Of a DNA stretch of 64,000 nt, positions 47,490 to 57,565 are shown in pieces. Under the pieces are notes generated by a model. The model searched no databases. It saw only the letters and a list, made by a program, of their open reading frames with translations, and was not told the DNA's origin. Positions within the stretch are counted from its first letter, which is position 1, and the number at the start of each line of letters is the position of its first letter. This DNA is from Natronosalvus amylolyticus (GTDB lineage Archaea > Halobacteriota > Halobacteria > Halobacteriales > Natrialbaceae), in NCBI RefSeq assembly GCF_024298845.1, contig NZ_CP101156.1, positions 1,178,001-1,242,000 of the forward strand, written 5' to 3'. Position numbers and translations under genes: made by a program.

Positions 47490-48118
47490 CGTTCAGCCAC
47501 CTCTCGGGGAACGCGCGATTGCGAGGCGTTCTCCAGCGCGTTGTAGGTTGCTTTTGCCAGGTTCACGGTCGTCCGAGTGTTGCCGTGGCTTTTCGTCCAG
47601 GCGTTCTCGATGCCTGCCAGCTCGAGGACGGCGCGAACGGTGTCGCTCGCAGCCAGCCCGAGACCTTCGGGGGCAGGGATCAGGGTGACCTCGACCGAGC
47701 CCGCTTTGCCCGTCGTCTGTCGGGTCAGCGAGTGTGGTCGGTCGGATCGGTCTTCCCACGAACCGGAGCCGCGGGGGACCTGGATGAGGTTCAGTTTTGC
47801 AATACCGATTGCCTTCTGGATGGCAGCACCGACCTGGTCCTCACGGCCTTCGGCGTAGCCGACGAAACCGTCGCGGTTGCCGACGGCGACGACACACCGG
47901 AACTTCACTCGGCGGCCGGAGTCGGTCATCCGCTGGACCATGTTGATGTCGAGCACTTCGTCGTCCAGGCCGGGGAGGAGTTGGTCGACGATTTCTGGCT
48001 CCTTGAGTGGGAGACCCGAGTCGAGGGCGGCTTCCATCGTCTCGATTTCGCCCTCCTGTACCATTTTCCCCAGTCGGGTAACGGGCTGCCACCCGTCGTT
48101 GTAGTTGTTTCCGCTCAT
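47486..48118 (-). CDS. rps5: 30S ribosomal protein uS5
   Basis: 210 residues. The dsRNA-binding-like domain ([20 protein letters not shown]) is followed by the C-terminal domain ([20 protein letters not shown]). It lies at the mRNA entry and affects decoding accuracy. Overlaps with uL18 and uL30 by 4 nt each show tight coupling. Confidence 0.97.
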   Translation of the reverse strand: MSGNNYNDGWQPVTRLGKMVQEGEIETMEAALDSGLPLKEPEIVDQLLPGLDDEVLDINMVQRMTDSGRRVKFRCVVAVGNRDGFVGYAEGREDQVGAAIQKAIGIAKLNLIQVPRGSGSWEDRSDRPHSLTRQTTGKAGSVEVTLIPAPEGLGLAASDTVRAVLELAGIENAWTKSHGNTRTTVNLAKATYNALENASQSRVPREVAER

Positions 48119-48663
48119 TCTAAGATCGCCTCTCGTACGTCGTCGAAGTGTTCTGGAAGGTCGGTCGCGTCGAAGTCACCGCTGTAGAGCGGTTCGTCCA
48201 GCTGTTCGGCGTACTCGGCGATGTGCTCGCCGCGAGTACGCGACCAGTCTGCGAGGACGCTGTCGTTGTGCGGCACGTCGAGTCCCGCGTCGATTGCGCC
48301 TTCCTGTACTGCAAACACTTTGTTTCCGGGCGTCGCTTTGTTGAGGCCGATATCCAACACTGCCTCTTCGACGCCGGCGTCGATCGCTCGTTGACCGGCC
48401 AGCAGGCCGGTCAGGTACGCTGCCGGGAGGTTACTCGTCGGCGCTTCCCAGCCGTACTCCTCGAGGTCACTCGAGTGAGCACTTGCGAGCGTGTCGTCTC
48501 CGTCTGGGCCGGGCGTGATCAGCTGCGCCGTGGTGTGCTTGTTGCTCACGCGAGCAACGAGGCGGGGCTTACCCGATTTCAGCAGGCGCAACCTCTGATG
48601 GTAGTCCGTCCGGACCTCACGGCGACGACGCATCGGAACTTTGTATCGTGGTCCTGTCGCCAT
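48115..48663 (-). CDS. rpl18: 50S ribosomal protein uL18
   Basis: 182 residues. [20 protein letters not shown] is the basic N-terminus that binds 5S r[23 protein letters not shown] is the core fold. It has the archaeal length and an acidic C-terminal part. Start ATG overlaps the eL19 stop by one base. Confidence 0.97.
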   Translation of the reverse strand: MATGPRYKVPMRRRREVRTDYHQRLRLLKSGKPRLVARVSNKHTTAQLITPGPDGDDTLASAHSSDLEEYGWEAPTSNLPAAYLTGLLAGQRAIDAGVEEAVLDIGLNKATPGNKVFAVQEGAIDAGLDVPHNDSVLADWSRTRGEHIAEYAEQLDEPLYSGDFDATDLPEHFDDVREAILE

Positions 48664-49112
48664 TATTGGTCACCGTATTCGTTGTCGATGTAGTTCAACA
48701 GGTACTGAACGCTACGGAACTCCCCGCCGCTGGCCTTGCGGTACAGCTGGCGGTACTGTGCTGGCGTAATGTCGCCTTTGTCACGGAGTTCACGGAGCGT
48801 TCGGCGCTGTGCGCGAATCTTGCTCGTCCACTGTTCTTTCTCGTTCTGGCGGGCGCCTTTCTTCCCTTTGCGTTTGCCGGGGCCTTTCTTGTGGCCGTAG
48901 GCACGCTTTTTATTGCGTTCACGGGCGCGTCCGCGGGAGTTACCACGGGCGTCTTTGGCGCGGATGGTGCCGTCCTCGACGAGTTCGCGAATCTCTTCGC
49001 GAGTGATCGCCGAGGCGATCTCGCCCTGCGCTTCGGGGTCGAACCAGATACGGTTTTTCCCGACGTCGAGGACGTCCGCCGCAAGTCGTTTCTGTGCTTT
49101 CAGATCAGTCAT
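48663..49112 (-). CDS. rpl19e: 50S ribosomal protein eL19
   Basis: 149 residues. [20 protein letters not shown] starts the helical N-terminal domain. [20 protein letters not shown] is the long basic stretch that spans the subunit. It is specific to archaea and eukaryotes. ATGA overlap with eL32. Confidence 0.97.
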   Translation of the reverse strand: MTDLKAQKRLAADVLDVGKNRIWFDPEAQGEIASAITREEIRELVEDGTIRAKDARGNSRGRARERNKKRAYGHKKGPGKRKGKKGARQNEKEQWTSKIRAQRRTLRELRDKGDITPAQYRQLYRKASGGEFRSVQYLLNYIDNEYGDQ

Positions 49113-49825
49113 TCGTCATCCTCCACTTCGACTTCGACGTAGGTGGGGTTCAGGACGCGAATCTCGGCGTCTTCGGCCTGTTCTTCGATCTGTTCGCGTT
49201 TGCGACCACCGACGGAGCCGGCGATTCGAACGGCCTGGGTGTCGCCGTCGACACCCTCGAGGTCGTCCGTGTTCTCGACGTAGACTTCCTCGAAGCCGCT
49301 TGGGTGCTTGCCGCGAACGGCTTCCGGCGTTCGGAAACCGGCCTGGACTTTCGGGCCGCGACTCTTGAAGCCTCGGCGCTGTTTCGAGAGGCCACCTCGT
49401 GGCTTGCGCCACGATTCTGGCGTCCGCTTTTTCATGTGGTAGTCCTGGCGTTTGAACGCCGGCTTGCCCTCGCCGCGACGCTGATCGAGCAGTCGCGCTT
49501 CCTCGTCGTCGAGGGTGGGCGTCTTCTCGGTCAGGCCACGGGGCTGCAGTTCGGTTTCGACGTCCTCGGCTTCGGCTTCCGCTTCGGCCTCGGCAACTTC
49601 GTCTTCGATTTCAGCCTCGGTTTCGTCGGTGACCTCGAGGTCGCCGACGTCGGCTTTGATACGCGCCGCGAGTGCGTTACCGATGCCTTCGGCTTCGGCC
49701 AGGTCGTCCTGGGAGGCCGCTTTGACGTCGTCGATCGTTTCAAAGCCTGCCTCTCGCAGGGCGTCGGCTTTGCTCGCACCAACGCCGCTAATGTCTTCGA
49801 GTTCCTGTGGTTCGTCGTCAGCCAT
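49109..49825 (-). CDS. rpl32e: 50S ribosomal protein eL32 with N-terminal helix-hairpin-helix domain
   Basis: 238 residues. The conserved eL32 core is the C-terminal part ([40 protein letters not shown]). The first 70 residues carry two hairpin units ([39 protein letters not shown]). A Glu/Ala-rich acidic linker follows. This fusion is known in halobacterial eL32. Confidence 0.97.
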   Translation of the reverse strand: MADDEPQELEDISGVGASKADALREAGFETIDDVKAASQDDLAEAEGIGNALAARIKADVGDLEVTDETEAEIEDEVAEAEAEAEAEDVETELQPRGLTEKTPTLDDEEARLLDQRRGEGKPAFKRQDYHMKKRTPESWRKPRGGLSKQRRGFKSRGPKVQAGFRTPEAVRGKHPSGFEEVYVENTDDLEGVDGDTQAVRIAGSVGGRKREQIEEQAEDAEIRVLNPTYVEVEVEDDE

Positions 49826-49828
49826 CTA

Positions 49829-50362
49829 TCAGGCACCTCCTTTCCGTGGCTTCTGGGTAATGTAGACACCGTCCTGGAAGACGCGGATGTCTTTCCCTTT
49901 CACCTTGGTGAGCTGTTCGATGTCGGCCGCCGTCTGGCCGACGTGTTCTTTGTTCGGGCCCGTCAGGGTCAGCGACTCGCCGTCGACACGAACCTGCGTG
50001 TCGCCGTGAATCGTGGTTCGTCGGGGCGCTTTCTCTCCGAGGAAGTTCTCGATGACGACATCGTCCCCTTCCACACGGACCTGCATCGGGAAGTGAGAGT
50101 AGAAGACTTCCATCTCGTACTCCCAGCCCTCGGTCACGCCGTGGAAGGCGTTCTGGATGTGGCTCTCGAAGGTGCCAACGGTCGCGTTCGTTTTCGCGTT
50201 TTCCGTCTCACTTTCGATAACCACGGTGTCGTCTTCGACTTCGACGGTGACGTCGGGGTACCAGAGGCGGCGGGTGACGCTGCCTTCCGGGCCTTCGACC
50301 GTCACGTCGAGGTGGTCGACCTCGGCGGTTACGTCGTCGGGGATGTCCAGTTCAATTCGCAT
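49829..50362 (-). CDS. rpl6: 50S ribosomal protein uL6
   Basis: 177 residues, two copies of the uL6 fold. RIELDIPDDVTAEVDHLDVT begins the first, and the second ends with TKVKGKDIRVFQDGVYITQK. It lies near the GTPase-associated centre. Three bases separate its stop from the eL32 start. Confidence 0.97.
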   Translation of the reverse strand: MRIELDIPDDVTAEVDHLDVTVEGPEGSVTRRLWYPDVTVEVEDDTVVIESETENAKTNATVGTFESHIQNAFHGVTEGWEYEMEVFYSHFPMQVRVEGDDVVIENFLGEKAPRRTTIHGDTQVRVDGESLTLTGPNKEHVGQTAADIEQLTKVKGKDIRVFQDGVYITQKPRKGGA

Positions 50363-50366
50363 TGTT

Positions 50367-50759
50367 CTAGTAGACGTATGCGATCACCTGGCCCCCAATA
50401 CCTGCCTCACGAGCCTCGTAGTGGCTCATGATGCCGTCACTCGTCGTTACGATGAGTGCGCCGAAGTCTCGAGCCGGGAGGAACCGCTTCTCCCATTTCT
50501 CGAACTCGTCGGCTTTGACGGCGTAGCGTGGCTTGACGGGGCCGCACTTGTTGATCGCTCCTTTCAATTCGACCTCGAACGTACCGGCTTTGCCATCATC
50601 GACGAACTCGAATCCGTCGATGTATCCGCGGTCATAGAAGACCTCGAGGACGCTGCCGATGACGTTTGAGGCGGGTGATACTTCGTGGCTCAGATGGCCA
50701 ACGCTCTCGGCATTGTCGATGCCCGAGAGTGCGTTGCTGAGTGGGTCGTTTCCGGTCAT
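50367..50759 (-). CDS. rps8: 30S ribosomal protein uS8
   Basis: 130 residues from ATG 50759 ([18 protein letters not shown]); longer in-frame readings upstream overlap uS14 and are not real. [20 protein letters not shown] is the C-terminal RNA-binding signature. It binds the central domain of 16S rRNA and in other organisms represses the spc operon. Confidence 0.97.
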   Translation of the reverse strand: MTGNDPLSNALSGIDNAESVGHLSHEVSPASNVIGSVLEVFYDRGYIDGFEFVDDGKAGTFEVELKGAINKCGPVKPRYAVKADEFEKWEKRFLPARDFGALIVTTSDGIMSHYEAREAGIGGQVIAYVY

Positions 50760-50760
50760 G

Positions 50761-50934
50761 TTATCGGTACTTCTTGAATCCCATGTCGCGGGCAATCTCG
50801 CGGAAACACTGCCGGCACAGGTTGATGTCGTACTTGCCGACGAGTCCCTGTTTCCGGCCACAGCGCTGACAGGCCACTTCCTGGCCCGTTCGCTTTGCGG
50901 CGTGTTCGCCCGTCTCCTGTTCGCTTTCACTCAT
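50761..50934 (-). CDS. rps14: 30S ribosomal protein uS14, zinc-binding
   Basis: 57 residues. The four zinc cysteines lie in [11 protein letters not shown] and [12 protein letters not shown], and the ending DMGFKKYR is the family signature. It overlaps the 3' end of the uL5 gene by 8 nt and ends 1 nt before the uS8 start. Confidence 0.97.
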   Translation of the reverse strand: MSESEQETGEHAAKRTGQEVACQRCGRKQGLVGKYDINLCRQCFREIARDMGFKKYR

Positions 50935-51466
50935 CGTCTGTCACCTCGACGTCGACGTCGAAACTCGACTCGAGGTACGCGATGGCGTCCTCCGGGGTGA
51001 GTCGGTGGTTCGACGGAATCGACTGGTTGGCTTTCGCTCGTTTCGTGACACGGTACCCCGGTCGGACCATGTTCACCGTGACGTCCAGGCCGTAGATCCC
51101 GATTGTGGGGTCGTACTCCTGGCTGGGGAAATCAGTGTGTTCGGCGACGCCGAAACTGAAGTTCCCGGTCTGGTCGAACTGGCTCGCCGACAGGTCCGCG
51201 AGCGGCAGTGCCGTCTCGAGGAAGGCTTCGGCATCGTCACCGCGGAGGGTGACTTTCGTGCCGATCGGATCGCCCTGGCGGATGCCGAACTCGGGTTCGG
51301 TCTTCTTTGCGAGCGTGCGGACACTCTGTTGGGAAGTGATTTCCTCGATGATGTTTTCGGCACGCCCGAGGTCACGGCCACCGCGACCGACGCCCATGTG
51401 GACGACGACCTTCTCGACCTGTGGCTCGCGCATCTCGTGGAACTCGGCTTCGCTCGCCTCGCTCAT
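50927..51466 (-). CDS. rpl5: 50S ribosomal protein uL5
   Basis: 179 residues. [20 protein letters not shown] and [20 protein letters not shown] are conserved archaeal uL5 blocks. It binds 5S rRNA and contacts P-site tRNA. Overlaps eS4 (4 nt) and uS14 (8 nt). Confidence 0.97.
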   Translation of the reverse strand: MSEASEAEFHEMREPQVEKVVVHMGVGRGGRDLGRAENIIEEITSQQSVRTLAKKTEPEFGIRQGDPIGTKVTLRGDDAEAFLETALPLADLSASQFDQTGNFSFGVAEHTDFPSQEYDPTIGIYGLDVTVNMVRPGYRVTKRAKANQSIPSNHRLTPEDAIAYLESSFDVDVEVTDDE

Positions 51467-52179
51467 TCGTCGTCACCTCCACTCGAGTCGTCGTCAGTGA
51501 AATTCTCGTCGATCACGACGACGTACTCCTCGACGGTCTCGAACGTTTCGTCGTCGGTTTCGACGGTGACGATGTTCGAACCGCTGCCGAGTGTAACGTC
51601 GATCTCGACGAGTTCGCCGATTTTGCCACCGTGGTTACCGGCGACGGCGGTTACGAGCGCGCCCTCTTCGTACGGGAAGTGAGCGACGATCGATTTGTCC
51701 TCGTTGCCGATGACGATCGAATCTTTGGCGTCGTATGCTTCGTCGTCGACGGTGACGTTCGTCCCGTCGTGCAGGGTCAACTGCGTGTTGCCGCCTTTGA
51801 CCTGCTGTTTGCCGACGACTTTGCCGAGTCGGCCGTCTGCTGCTTCGGCGTCGATCTCTGTCAGTGCGAGACGACCGCCTTCGTCGGGGAAGACGCGGTA
51901 GTACTCCTCGCGCTGTGGGAACCCGACGATGTCGAACATCCCGATGGGACGTTTCTCGTCGTTGATCGGTTCGCCGTTGACCAGGATTGCATCCTGGGAG
52001 AGAGCATACCGGGCCTCTTTCTTCGAGTCGACGTAGCCGAGGACGTCTCGCAGGATAATGACCAGCGGGACGCCGGCTTCGCCGTGTGGGCCGGCACGTG
52101 CTTTGACCGTGAACACGTCCGTCTTGCGCTCGACCGGCCACGATTTCGGTACTGAGAGTCGTTTCTGGTGGTTACTCAT
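51463..52179 (-). CDS. rps4e: 30S ribosomal protein eS4
   Basis: 238 residues. The S4 domain is in [20 protein letters not shown], followed by the KOW-like beta domain ([20 protein letters not shown]). [20 protein letters not shown] is the archaeal/eukaryotic N-terminal signature. ATGA overlaps on both sides. Confidence 0.97.
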   Translation of the reverse strand: MSNHQKRLSVPKSWPVERKTDVFTVKARAGPHGEAGVPLVIILRDVLGYVDSKKEARYALSQDAILVNGEPINDEKRPIGMFDIVGFPQREEYYRVFPDEGGRLALTEIDAEAADGRLGKVVGKQQVKGGNTQLTLHDGTNVTVDDEAYDAKDSIVIGNEDKSIVAHFPYEEGALVTAVAGNHGGKIGELVEIDVTLGSGSNIVTVETDDETFETVEEYVVVIDENFTDDDSSGGDDE

Positions 52180-52532
52180 TCGCTATCACCTTCGAGACGT
52201 GCCTCACGCCGGTCGTCAGAGAGATCGAGATCTACGATACGGACGTTCGAGGCGTCGAGCGGGCGAGGAACTTCCTCACCGTCGGCCGTCTCGACCGTCA
52301 CGCCTTCGACGTGGATCACGGCGTCCTCGAGGACGACGCGGACGACTTCGCCTTCGTCGCCGGCAAAGTCACCGCGCATGACCTCGACGCGGTCGCCCGT
52401 ATTGACACGGGTGCGTCGGCGGCCGTACTCCTCGCGGAGGTCGTCTGACAGGGTGGCGTGAACCTGTTTTTGCTTCTGGTGAAGCGGGGCACGCTCCGTC
52501 TGTGTTCGCTGTTTGCGTGGTTGTTTCGTCAT
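52176..52532 (-). CDS. rpl24: 50S ribosomal protein uL24
   Basis: 118 residues. The KOW motif is [39 protein letters not shown] is the basic archaeal N-terminus. It initiates 50S assembly. Ten bases separate it from uL14. Confidence 0.97.
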   Translation of the reverse strand: MTKQPRKQRTQTERAPLHQKQKQVHATLSDDLREEYGRRRTRVNTGDRVEVMRGDFAGDEGEVVRVVLEDAVIHVEGVTVETADGEEVPRPLDASNVRIVDLDLSDDRREARLEGDSE

Positions 52533-52542
52533 AGTTCGATAC

Positions 52543-52941
52543 TCACACGATCATCGTCGCCGTGCTGGCGATCGTTCCGTAGCGCTCTGCGACCTCGCGG
52601 GCGATTGGCCCTTTGATCTCGGTGCCACGGGGTTCTTCGTTCTCGTCGATGATGACGGCAGCATTGTCCTCGAACTTGAGTCGGGTTCCATCGGGCCGGC
52701 GGATCGCTTTCCGCTGTCGAACGATGACGGCCTCGAGGACCTGTCGTCGCATCTCGGGGGTACCCTTCGTGACCGAAACGGTCACTTTGTCACCGAGTCC
52801 CGCCTTTGGCTGGCGGTTCTTGGTGCCGTGGTAGCCCGCAACGCTGAGGACCTTCAGTTCGCGAGCGCCCGTGTTATCCGCACACGTGACGAGCGAACCT
52901 TTGACGAGGCCCTGGGTAACGTCGGCTTTCATTGCCTCCAT
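52543..52941 (-). CDS. rpl14: 50S ribosomal protein uL14
   Basis: 132 residues, beginning [16 protein letters not shown] as in other haloarchaea. [20 protein letters not shown] and [20 protein letters not shown] are signature blocks; the end is IASTATMIV. It sits at the subunit interface. Its ATG touches the uS17 stop. Confidence 0.98.
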   Translation of the reverse strand: MEAMKADVTQGLVKGSLVTCADNTGARELKVLSVAGYHGTKNRQPKAGLGDKVTVSVTKGTPEMRRQVLEAVIVRQRKAIRRPDGTRLKFEDNAAVIIDENEEPRGTEIKGPIAREVAERYGTIASTATMIV

Positions 52942-53381
52942 CAGGCATCACCGTCGTTCGATGCGTCGCCAACGATGTCTTCGGTCGACAGCTGGGGATC
53001 GTGTTCTTCTTCCAGCGTCAACTCGGCGACGTCGGTTTCGGTCGCTTCCTGTGTTACTTCGACGACCACGTGCGATTTCGTCTTCGACAGTGGTCGGGTC
53101 TCTGCTATTTTGACCGAATCGCCAACCGAGAGCGGCTCGAGCACGCCCGGCACGTGTGCCGGAATGCGCGAGCGACGTTTCATTTGACGGTCGTATTTGG
53201 GTACCGTCACGTCGTACTCTCGCTCGACGACTACGGTCTTGTCCATGTCCGTAGAGACGACGGTGCCGACGAGGATCTGACCTCGAACGGACAATTCGCC
53301 GTAGAACGGACACTTCTCGTAGTCGTATTCCTCCGGGTTCTCTGGTTCCGGAGGGGTTTCAACGTCTAGTCCTATTGCCAT
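52941..53381 (-). CDS. rps17: 30S ribosomal protein uS17, with C-terminal extension
   Basis: 146 residues. The OB-fold has [20 protein letters not shown] and [20 protein letters not shown]. About 35 acidic residues follow the normal end of the family (from about 111 on). The N-terminus overlaps the Rnp1 gene by 10 nt. Confidence 0.96.
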   Translation of the reverse strand: MAIGLDVETPPEPENPEEYDYEKCPFYGELSVRGQILVGTVVSTDMDKTVVVEREYDVTVPKYDRQMKRRSRIPAHVPGVLEPLSVGDSVKIAETRPLSKTKSHVVVEVTQEATETDVAELTLEEEHDPQLSTEDIVGDASNDGDA

Positions 53382-53764
53382 GGTGAGTCACCTTTCGTTT
53401 CGGTGCGTCGGGCGGGTCGTGAGAGGAGTCGCGAGCCATCGACCGTAACGTAGGCTACGTCCTCGCCAGCGCAGTCTGCCGAGTCGTCGGCAGGTTGTGT
53501 CTCGGCCAGTTTGGACGCAGTCCCCGGAGACTTCTCGTCTCCGGCGGCTTCATCGGTGATCGCGAACTCGAATACCGAGCCCGATTTCGGCACGGTGAGC
53601 ACCCGGGACTCCCCCTCGTTACGAACTTCTATGGAGAGAGTCTTCGTCGTCTCGAGGACGACTCGTCCCTCGATGCCGACCCGATCGGCGTCGTCGCTAT
53701 CGACGACCCGGACGGGCAGGCCGTTGAGTTCGTGTCGTGGGAGTGTTTCGGGTGTCAGTGCCAT
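53372..53764 (-). CDS. rnp1: Ribonuclease P protein component 1 (Rpp29)
   Basis: 130 residues from ATG 53764. The Sm-like core is in DRVGIEGRVVLETTKTLSIE and LTVPKSGSVFEFAI, with VTVDGSRLLSRPARRTE at the end. A hydrophilic insertion of about 30 residues (DEAAGDEKSPGTASKLAETQ and on) breaks the usual C-terminal part. It helps RNase P mature tRNA 5' ends. Position between uL29 and uS17 is conserved in archaea. Confidence 0.95.
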   Translation of the reverse strand: MALTPETLPRHELNGLPVRVVDSDDADRVGIEGRVVLETTKTLSIEVRNEGESRVLTVPKSGSVFEFAITDEAAGDEKSPGTASKLAETQPADDSADCAGEDVAYVTVDGSRLLSRPARRTETKGDSPWQ

Positions 53765-53771
53765 CGTATCG

Positions 53772-53990
53772 TTATTCCTCGTCTTCGTCGAGATCGCCTT
53801 CTTCTCGCTGGATCGTCTTGACCCGCGCGATCGTCCGCTTGAGTTCGCCGATTTCGCCCGGATTCTCCGGGGCACCACCGGCGGCGAGGACAGCGTTGGC
53901 GTTCAGCAGTTCCGTCTCGAGATCCTCGAGTTCTGCCTGCCGTTCAGCAGGCGTCATGTCGCGGATTTCGTCAACGTGCAAGATCGCCAT
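53772..53990 (-). CDS. rpl29: 50S ribosomal protein uL29
   Basis: 72 residues, a two-helix hairpin protein. [20 protein letters not shown] and [16 protein letters not shown] are the family signatures. It lies at the exit tunnel and helps bind export factors. Start overlaps the uS3 stop by one base. Confidence 0.97.
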   Translation of the reverse strand: MAILHVDEIRDMTPAERQAELEDLETELLNANAVLAAGGAPENPGEIGELKRTIARVKTIQREEGDLDEDEE

Positions 53991-54925
53991 TATTCCTCAT
54001 CCTCCTCAGAGTCGTCTTCCATTTCGGCGACGAGATCTTCAGCTTCGGCTTCGATCTCCTCGTCGAGTTCGTCGAGTTCCGCTTCGATGTCTTCCTCGCT
54101 GTCGACGGCGGTTTCGGCCTCGCCGGCGTCAGTTTCGGTTTCGTCGACGACTTCCTCTTCGATGACTTCTTCGACGACATCCTCGTCGATATCGACGGCT
54201 TCGTCGGCGTCGACTGCTTCGTCAGCCTCGAGGTCCTCAGCTTCGGGCTCTGGCTCACCCTCGAGCAGTTCCTCGACGCCTTCGGCCTCGTTAGCCTCGA
54301 TTGCCTCGGGAACGACTTCCTCGAGGTCTACATCGTCGCGAATGCGGAAGTCGTCGGGGAGCTCGGCTCCCGGTGGGATGATTTTGACGTTGACACCGAT
54401 GGTGCCAAGTTTCATCACTGCGACGCCCTGGCCACTGTCGACGACCTCTTCGGCAGGCTCGCCGTTGTGTTTGATGTAACCACGGTTGAACTTCTCCACG
54501 CGCGAGCGTGCGCCGGTGACCTTCCCGGCAAGGACGATTTCGGCACCGAGTGCGCCGGCGTCCATGATCCGGTCGATCGTCGTGTGACCGGCTTTTCGGA
54601 AGTACCAGCCACGCTCGAGTGCGTTGGCCAGTCGGTCGGCGACGATGCGGGCGTTGAGGTCCGGTTCCTCGACTTCCTGCACGTCGATCTGCGGGTCCTC
54701 GAGATTGAACTTCTCCTCGAGTGCCGTCGTGACCTTCCGAATGTTCTCACCGCCTTTGCCGATGACCATCCCGGGCTTTTCGGCCTTGAGGACGATCTGC
54801 GTTCCCATCGGCGTCTTGGCGACGTCCATACCACCGTAGCCTGCACGGCCGAGTTCTTCCTCGAAGAACTCGTCAATCTGAGACCGCTGCAGACCGTTTT
54901 CGATGAATTGATGTTCGTCTGCCAT
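53990..54925 (-). CDS. rps3: 30S ribosomal protein uS3 with long acidic tail
   Basis: 311 residues. The KH domain holds [20 protein letters not shown]. The S3 C-terminal domain follows ([35 protein letters not shown]). After about residue 200 comes a tail of about 110 residues that is almost all Glu, Asp, Ala and Val. Such tails are typical of haloarchaeal uS3, though this one is long. Confidence 0.97.
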   Translation of the reverse strand: MADEHQFIENGLQRSQIDEFFEEELGRAGYGGMDVAKTPMGTQIVLKAEKPGMVIGKGGENIRKVTTALEEKFNLEDPQIDVQEVEEPDLNARIVADRLANALERGWYFRKAGHTTIDRIMDAGALGAEIVLAGKVTGARSRVEKFNRGYIKHNGEPAEEVVDSGQGVAVMKLGTIGVNVKIIPPGAELPDDFRIRDDVDLEEVVPEAIEANEAEGVEELLEGEPEPEAEDLEADEAVDADEAVDIDEDVVEEVIEEEVVDETETDAGEAETAVDSEEDIEAELDELDEEIEAEAEDLVAEMEDDSEEDEE

Positions 54926-55404
54926 TAGTCGTCACCCTCCTCTTCGGTGTCCGCCTCGGCGACGACGATCTCGACGTCGACCTGCGGCGTGTTCCAGGCG
55001 GAGGCACGTCCCATCGCTCGCGGTTTGCGACCGACGGATTCGCCGACTTTGTGGGCTGCACAGTGGACGATTTCCATCGACCCACCGTCGAAGCCCTGGT
55101 GGTCGGCGTTGGCCGAAACGTTCTCGAGCAACTCGAGGAACGCCTCGCTTGCTTTTTCGGGGTATCGACCGGCGTCCCAGCCATCGATATCCGATCGGTG
55201 GCCGACGCCAGAGTTGTGCGAACGGAACGGAACCGAACGCTCCCCGGCGATCACTGCCTCGAGATAGTCGGCGGCGTCGTCGACCGTTCGACCCTTGATC
55301 TCGCGGGCGATCTCTTTGCTGTGCTTGTTGCTCATGTGACGCTCCCGAAGCATCGCTTTCGCGGTCGTGTCCGGGTCGGCGTCGACTGAGTAGTTGATTC
55401 CCAT
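54925..55404 (-). CDS. rpl22: 50S ribosomal protein uL22
   Basis: 159 residues. [20 protein letters not shown] is the archaeal N-terminus. [20 protein letters not shown] is the loop reaching the exit tunnel. One-base overlap with uS3. Confidence 0.97.
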   Translation of the reverse strand: MGINYSVDADPDTTAKAMLRERHMSNKHSKEIAREIKGRTVDDAADYLEAVIAGERSVPFRSHNSGVGHRSDIDGWDAGRYPEKASEAFLELLENVSANADHQGFDGGSMEIVHCAAHKVGESVGRKPRAMGRASAWNTPQVDVEIVVAEADTEEEGDD

Positions 55405-55411
55405 ACGATGA

Positions 55412-55837
55412 TCACTTCAGTGGGACGAACTTCGACGATCGCGTCGCACCGATACCGGCCTGTCCGTGTGAGACCGACGTTCGGGTGAGCTGGAACTCAC
55501 CGAGGTAGTGGCCGATCATTTCGGGTTCGACGCGAACGCGTTCGAAGTTCTGTCCGTTGTAGACAGCGAACGTCAGGCCAACGAACTCCGGGAGCACCGG
55601 CATGTTGCGCAGATGCGTCCGGATCGGGGAGTTGGCCGTCTCCTGTTCGTCTTTCTCGCGAGCTTTCTCGAGCAACTTCTCTTGCTCGACTGAAAACCCG
55701 CGCACGATACTTCGTCGCTGGCGTGCCGGCAGCAGTTCAGCGACTTCCTCGAGCTCCAGATCCTGAAGCTCCTCGAGCGTGTGACCGCGGTAGGTGAACT
55801 CCTCACCCTCACGGCCGGTTCGGTACTCCTGACTCAT
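55412..55837 (-). CDS. rps19: 30S ribosomal protein uS19
   Basis: 141 residues. [20 protein letters not shown] opens the archaeal form. [20 protein letters not shown] and [20 protein letters not shown] are the rRNA-binding core at the head of 30S. ATGA overlap with uL2. Confidence 0.97.
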   Translation of the reverse strand: MSQEYRTGREGEEFTYRGHTLEELQDLELEEVAELLPARQRRSIVRGFSVEQEKLLEKAREKDEQETANSPIRTHLRNMPVLPEFVGLTFAVYNGQNFERVRVEPEMIGHYLGEFQLTRTSVSHGQAGIGATRSSKFVPLK

Positions 55838-56556
55838 TTGTTTCCACCTCGACCGGTGCGCCGGGAGGCGATGTCACCGACTTTCCGTCCCGGTGGTGCG
55901 TTCTTGGAGACGGATTTCGGACGTCCGGGGTGCTGGCGACCGCCACCACCGAATGGGTGGTCGACGGCGTTCATGGCAACCCCGCGAACGCGCGGCCACT
56001 TGATCCCGCGGGCGCGCATTTTGTGGTGTTTCTTTCCTGCCTTGACGAACGGCTTCTCGGTTCGGCCGCCGCCGGCAACGACGCCGACGGTCGCCCGACA
56101 CTGTGGGTCGAGGCGTTTGACTTCGCCACTTGGCAGTTGAACGACCGCAGCCTTGCGGTCGTGCGTGATCAGGTCCGCGTTGACACCGGAGGCACGAGCG
56201 AATCGGCCGCCGTCGCCCGGCTTGGCCTCGACGTTGCACACCGGGACCCCTTCCGGAATCTCAGCGAGCGGAAGCGTGTTTCCGGGTTTGATCTCGGCGC
56301 TGACGCCGACCTGGATCTCCTCACCGACAGCGACGCCCTCGGGAACGAGGATGAGTCGCTGGTCGCCATCTTCGAACTCCACGGCGGCGATCGGTGCCGA
56401 TCGAGCCGGATCATGCTCGATGCCGACGACCGTTCCCGACACGACGTCGGAATCGTCCGCACGTTTGTGCTCGAGTTTGGCTTTGTAGCGGTGTGATGGG
56501 GCACGGAACGTTGGTGCACCGCGGCCACGTCGTTGGCCGAAGATTCGTCGTCCCAT
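55834..56556 (-). CDS. rpl2: 50S ribosomal protein uL2
   Basis: 240 residues. [20 protein letters not shown] is the start; the conserved C-terminus is [20 protein letters not shown], which lines the peptidyl transferase centre. Essential for subunit joining. Two bases after uL23. Confidence 0.98.
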   Translation of the reverse strand: MGRRIFGQRRGRGAPTFRAPSHRYKAKLEHKRADDSDVVSGTVVGIEHDPARSAPIAAVEFEDGDQRLILVPEGVAVGEEIQVGVSAEIKPGNTLPLAEIPEGVPVCNVEAKPGDGGRFARASGVNADLITHDRKAAVVQLPSGEVKRLDPQCRATVGVVAGGGRTEKPFVKAGKKHHKMRARGIKWPRVRGVAMNAVDHPFGGGGRQHPGRPKSVSKNAPPGRKVGDIASRRTGRGGNK

Positions 56557-56558
56557 GG

Positions 56559-56813
56559 TTAGAACACCCCAATTCGGGAGGCGACTTCCTGAGCATCGTC
56601 GTCGTCGCTCAGGGTCACCGTCGCTTTCTTTTTGCCCTGCATCGTGATCTGTGTGTTAACCTTGTCGACTGTGACGTCGAAGCGGTCTTCGACTTCGTCC
56701 CGAATTTCGGGTTTGCTGGCGTCGACGTTGACCAGGAACTGGAGCTTGTTCTCGAAGTCCATGTCGTTCATGGCCTTCTCCGTCACGAGGGGGAACTCGA
56801 TGAGACTGCTCAT
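56559..56813 (-). CDS. rpl23: 50S ribosomal protein uL23
   Basis: 84 residues. IEFPLVTEKAMNDMDFENKL and VDKVNTQITMQGKKKATVTL are the family core. It docks SRP and other factors at the tunnel exit. ATGA overlap with uL4. Confidence 0.97.
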   Translation of the reverse strand: MSSLIEFPLVTEKAMNDMDFENKLQFLVNVDASKPEIRDEVEDRFDVTVDKVNTQITMQGKKKATVTLSDDDDAQEVASRIGVF

Positions 56814-57562
56814 CGGTCAGCCACCTCCTCGACGGCGCTCTCGGTCCAGACGGTCAGTCGACCGGCCTGCGTACCCGGTGCCAGATCCTCCGCGTTGACC
56901 TCGGCGGCGGTCGCCACGTCGGCACCCGCGAGGTTGCGGGCAGCGCGCGACGGACCGGTCTCGCTCGAGGTCACGAAGAGGATCGACTTCGGAGACTGGT
57001 ATTTTCGGCCACGGAGTTTGCCCTGGCCGGAGCGAACGTTTCGCCCCTCGTCGGCGCGTTCGATGTCGCCGTCGACACCGACTGCCTCGAGGAAGGAGAC
57101 GACCTCCTTGGTCTTGACGAGGTCTTCGAACTCGTCGCTGACGACCAGCGGAAGTTCGGTCTCCTCGTCGAAGACGTGGCCACGCTCTGTGACGACGTCT
57201 GCGTCGGTCGTCGCGGCGATGGCGCTTCGGGTGGCGAGCTGTCGCTCTTTCTTGTTGATCGATTCGCCCTGGTCTTTCTCGGCCTTCGGCGGGTGGGCTT
57301 TGCGTCCTTTGACAGCCTGTGGAACGCGTCGAGCGCGTCCGTTCTGTCGGGGGACGTGAGCCATCCCGCGGCCGCTGCCGAACGATTCGGCGGGAGTCCG
57401 CATCCCGGCGAACTCGTCGGCACCGTAGGCCTGTTTTCGGTTTGCCTGTGCGACGCGAACCGCGCGAGCGATCAGGTCCGGGCGGTAGTTCGTCTCGAAC
57501 ACCGCCGGGAGGTCGATCTCCCCCGCGTCTGCGCCGTCCAGGTCTCGTACTGTTGCCTGCAT
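56810..57562 (-). CDS. rpl4: 50S ribosomal protein uL4
   Basis: 250 residues. MQATVRDLDGADAGEIDLPA begins; the tunnel loop is GRGMAHVPRQNGRARRVPQA. The C-terminal fold has KYQSPKSILFVTSSETGPSR. It lines the polypeptide exit tunnel. Three bases separate it from uL3. Confidence 0.97.
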   Translation of the reverse strand: MQATVRDLDGADAGEIDLPAVFETNYRPDLIARAVRVAQANRKQAYGADEFAGMRTPAESFGSGRGMAHVPRQNGRARRVPQAVKGRKAHPPKAEKDQGESINKKERQLATRSAIAATTDADVVTERGHVFDEETELPLVVSDEFEDLVKTKEVVSFLEAVGVDGDIERADEGRNVRSGQGKLRGRKYQSPKSILFVTSSETGPSRAARNLAGADVATAAEVNAEDLAPGTQAGRLTVWTESAVEEVADR

Positions 57563-57565
57563 AGT

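Noticed and set aside
49094-50431. 445-codon plus-strand frame across eL32 and uL6
   Set aside because: Antisense of two unmistakable ribosomal protein genes; long antisense frames are expected at this GC content.
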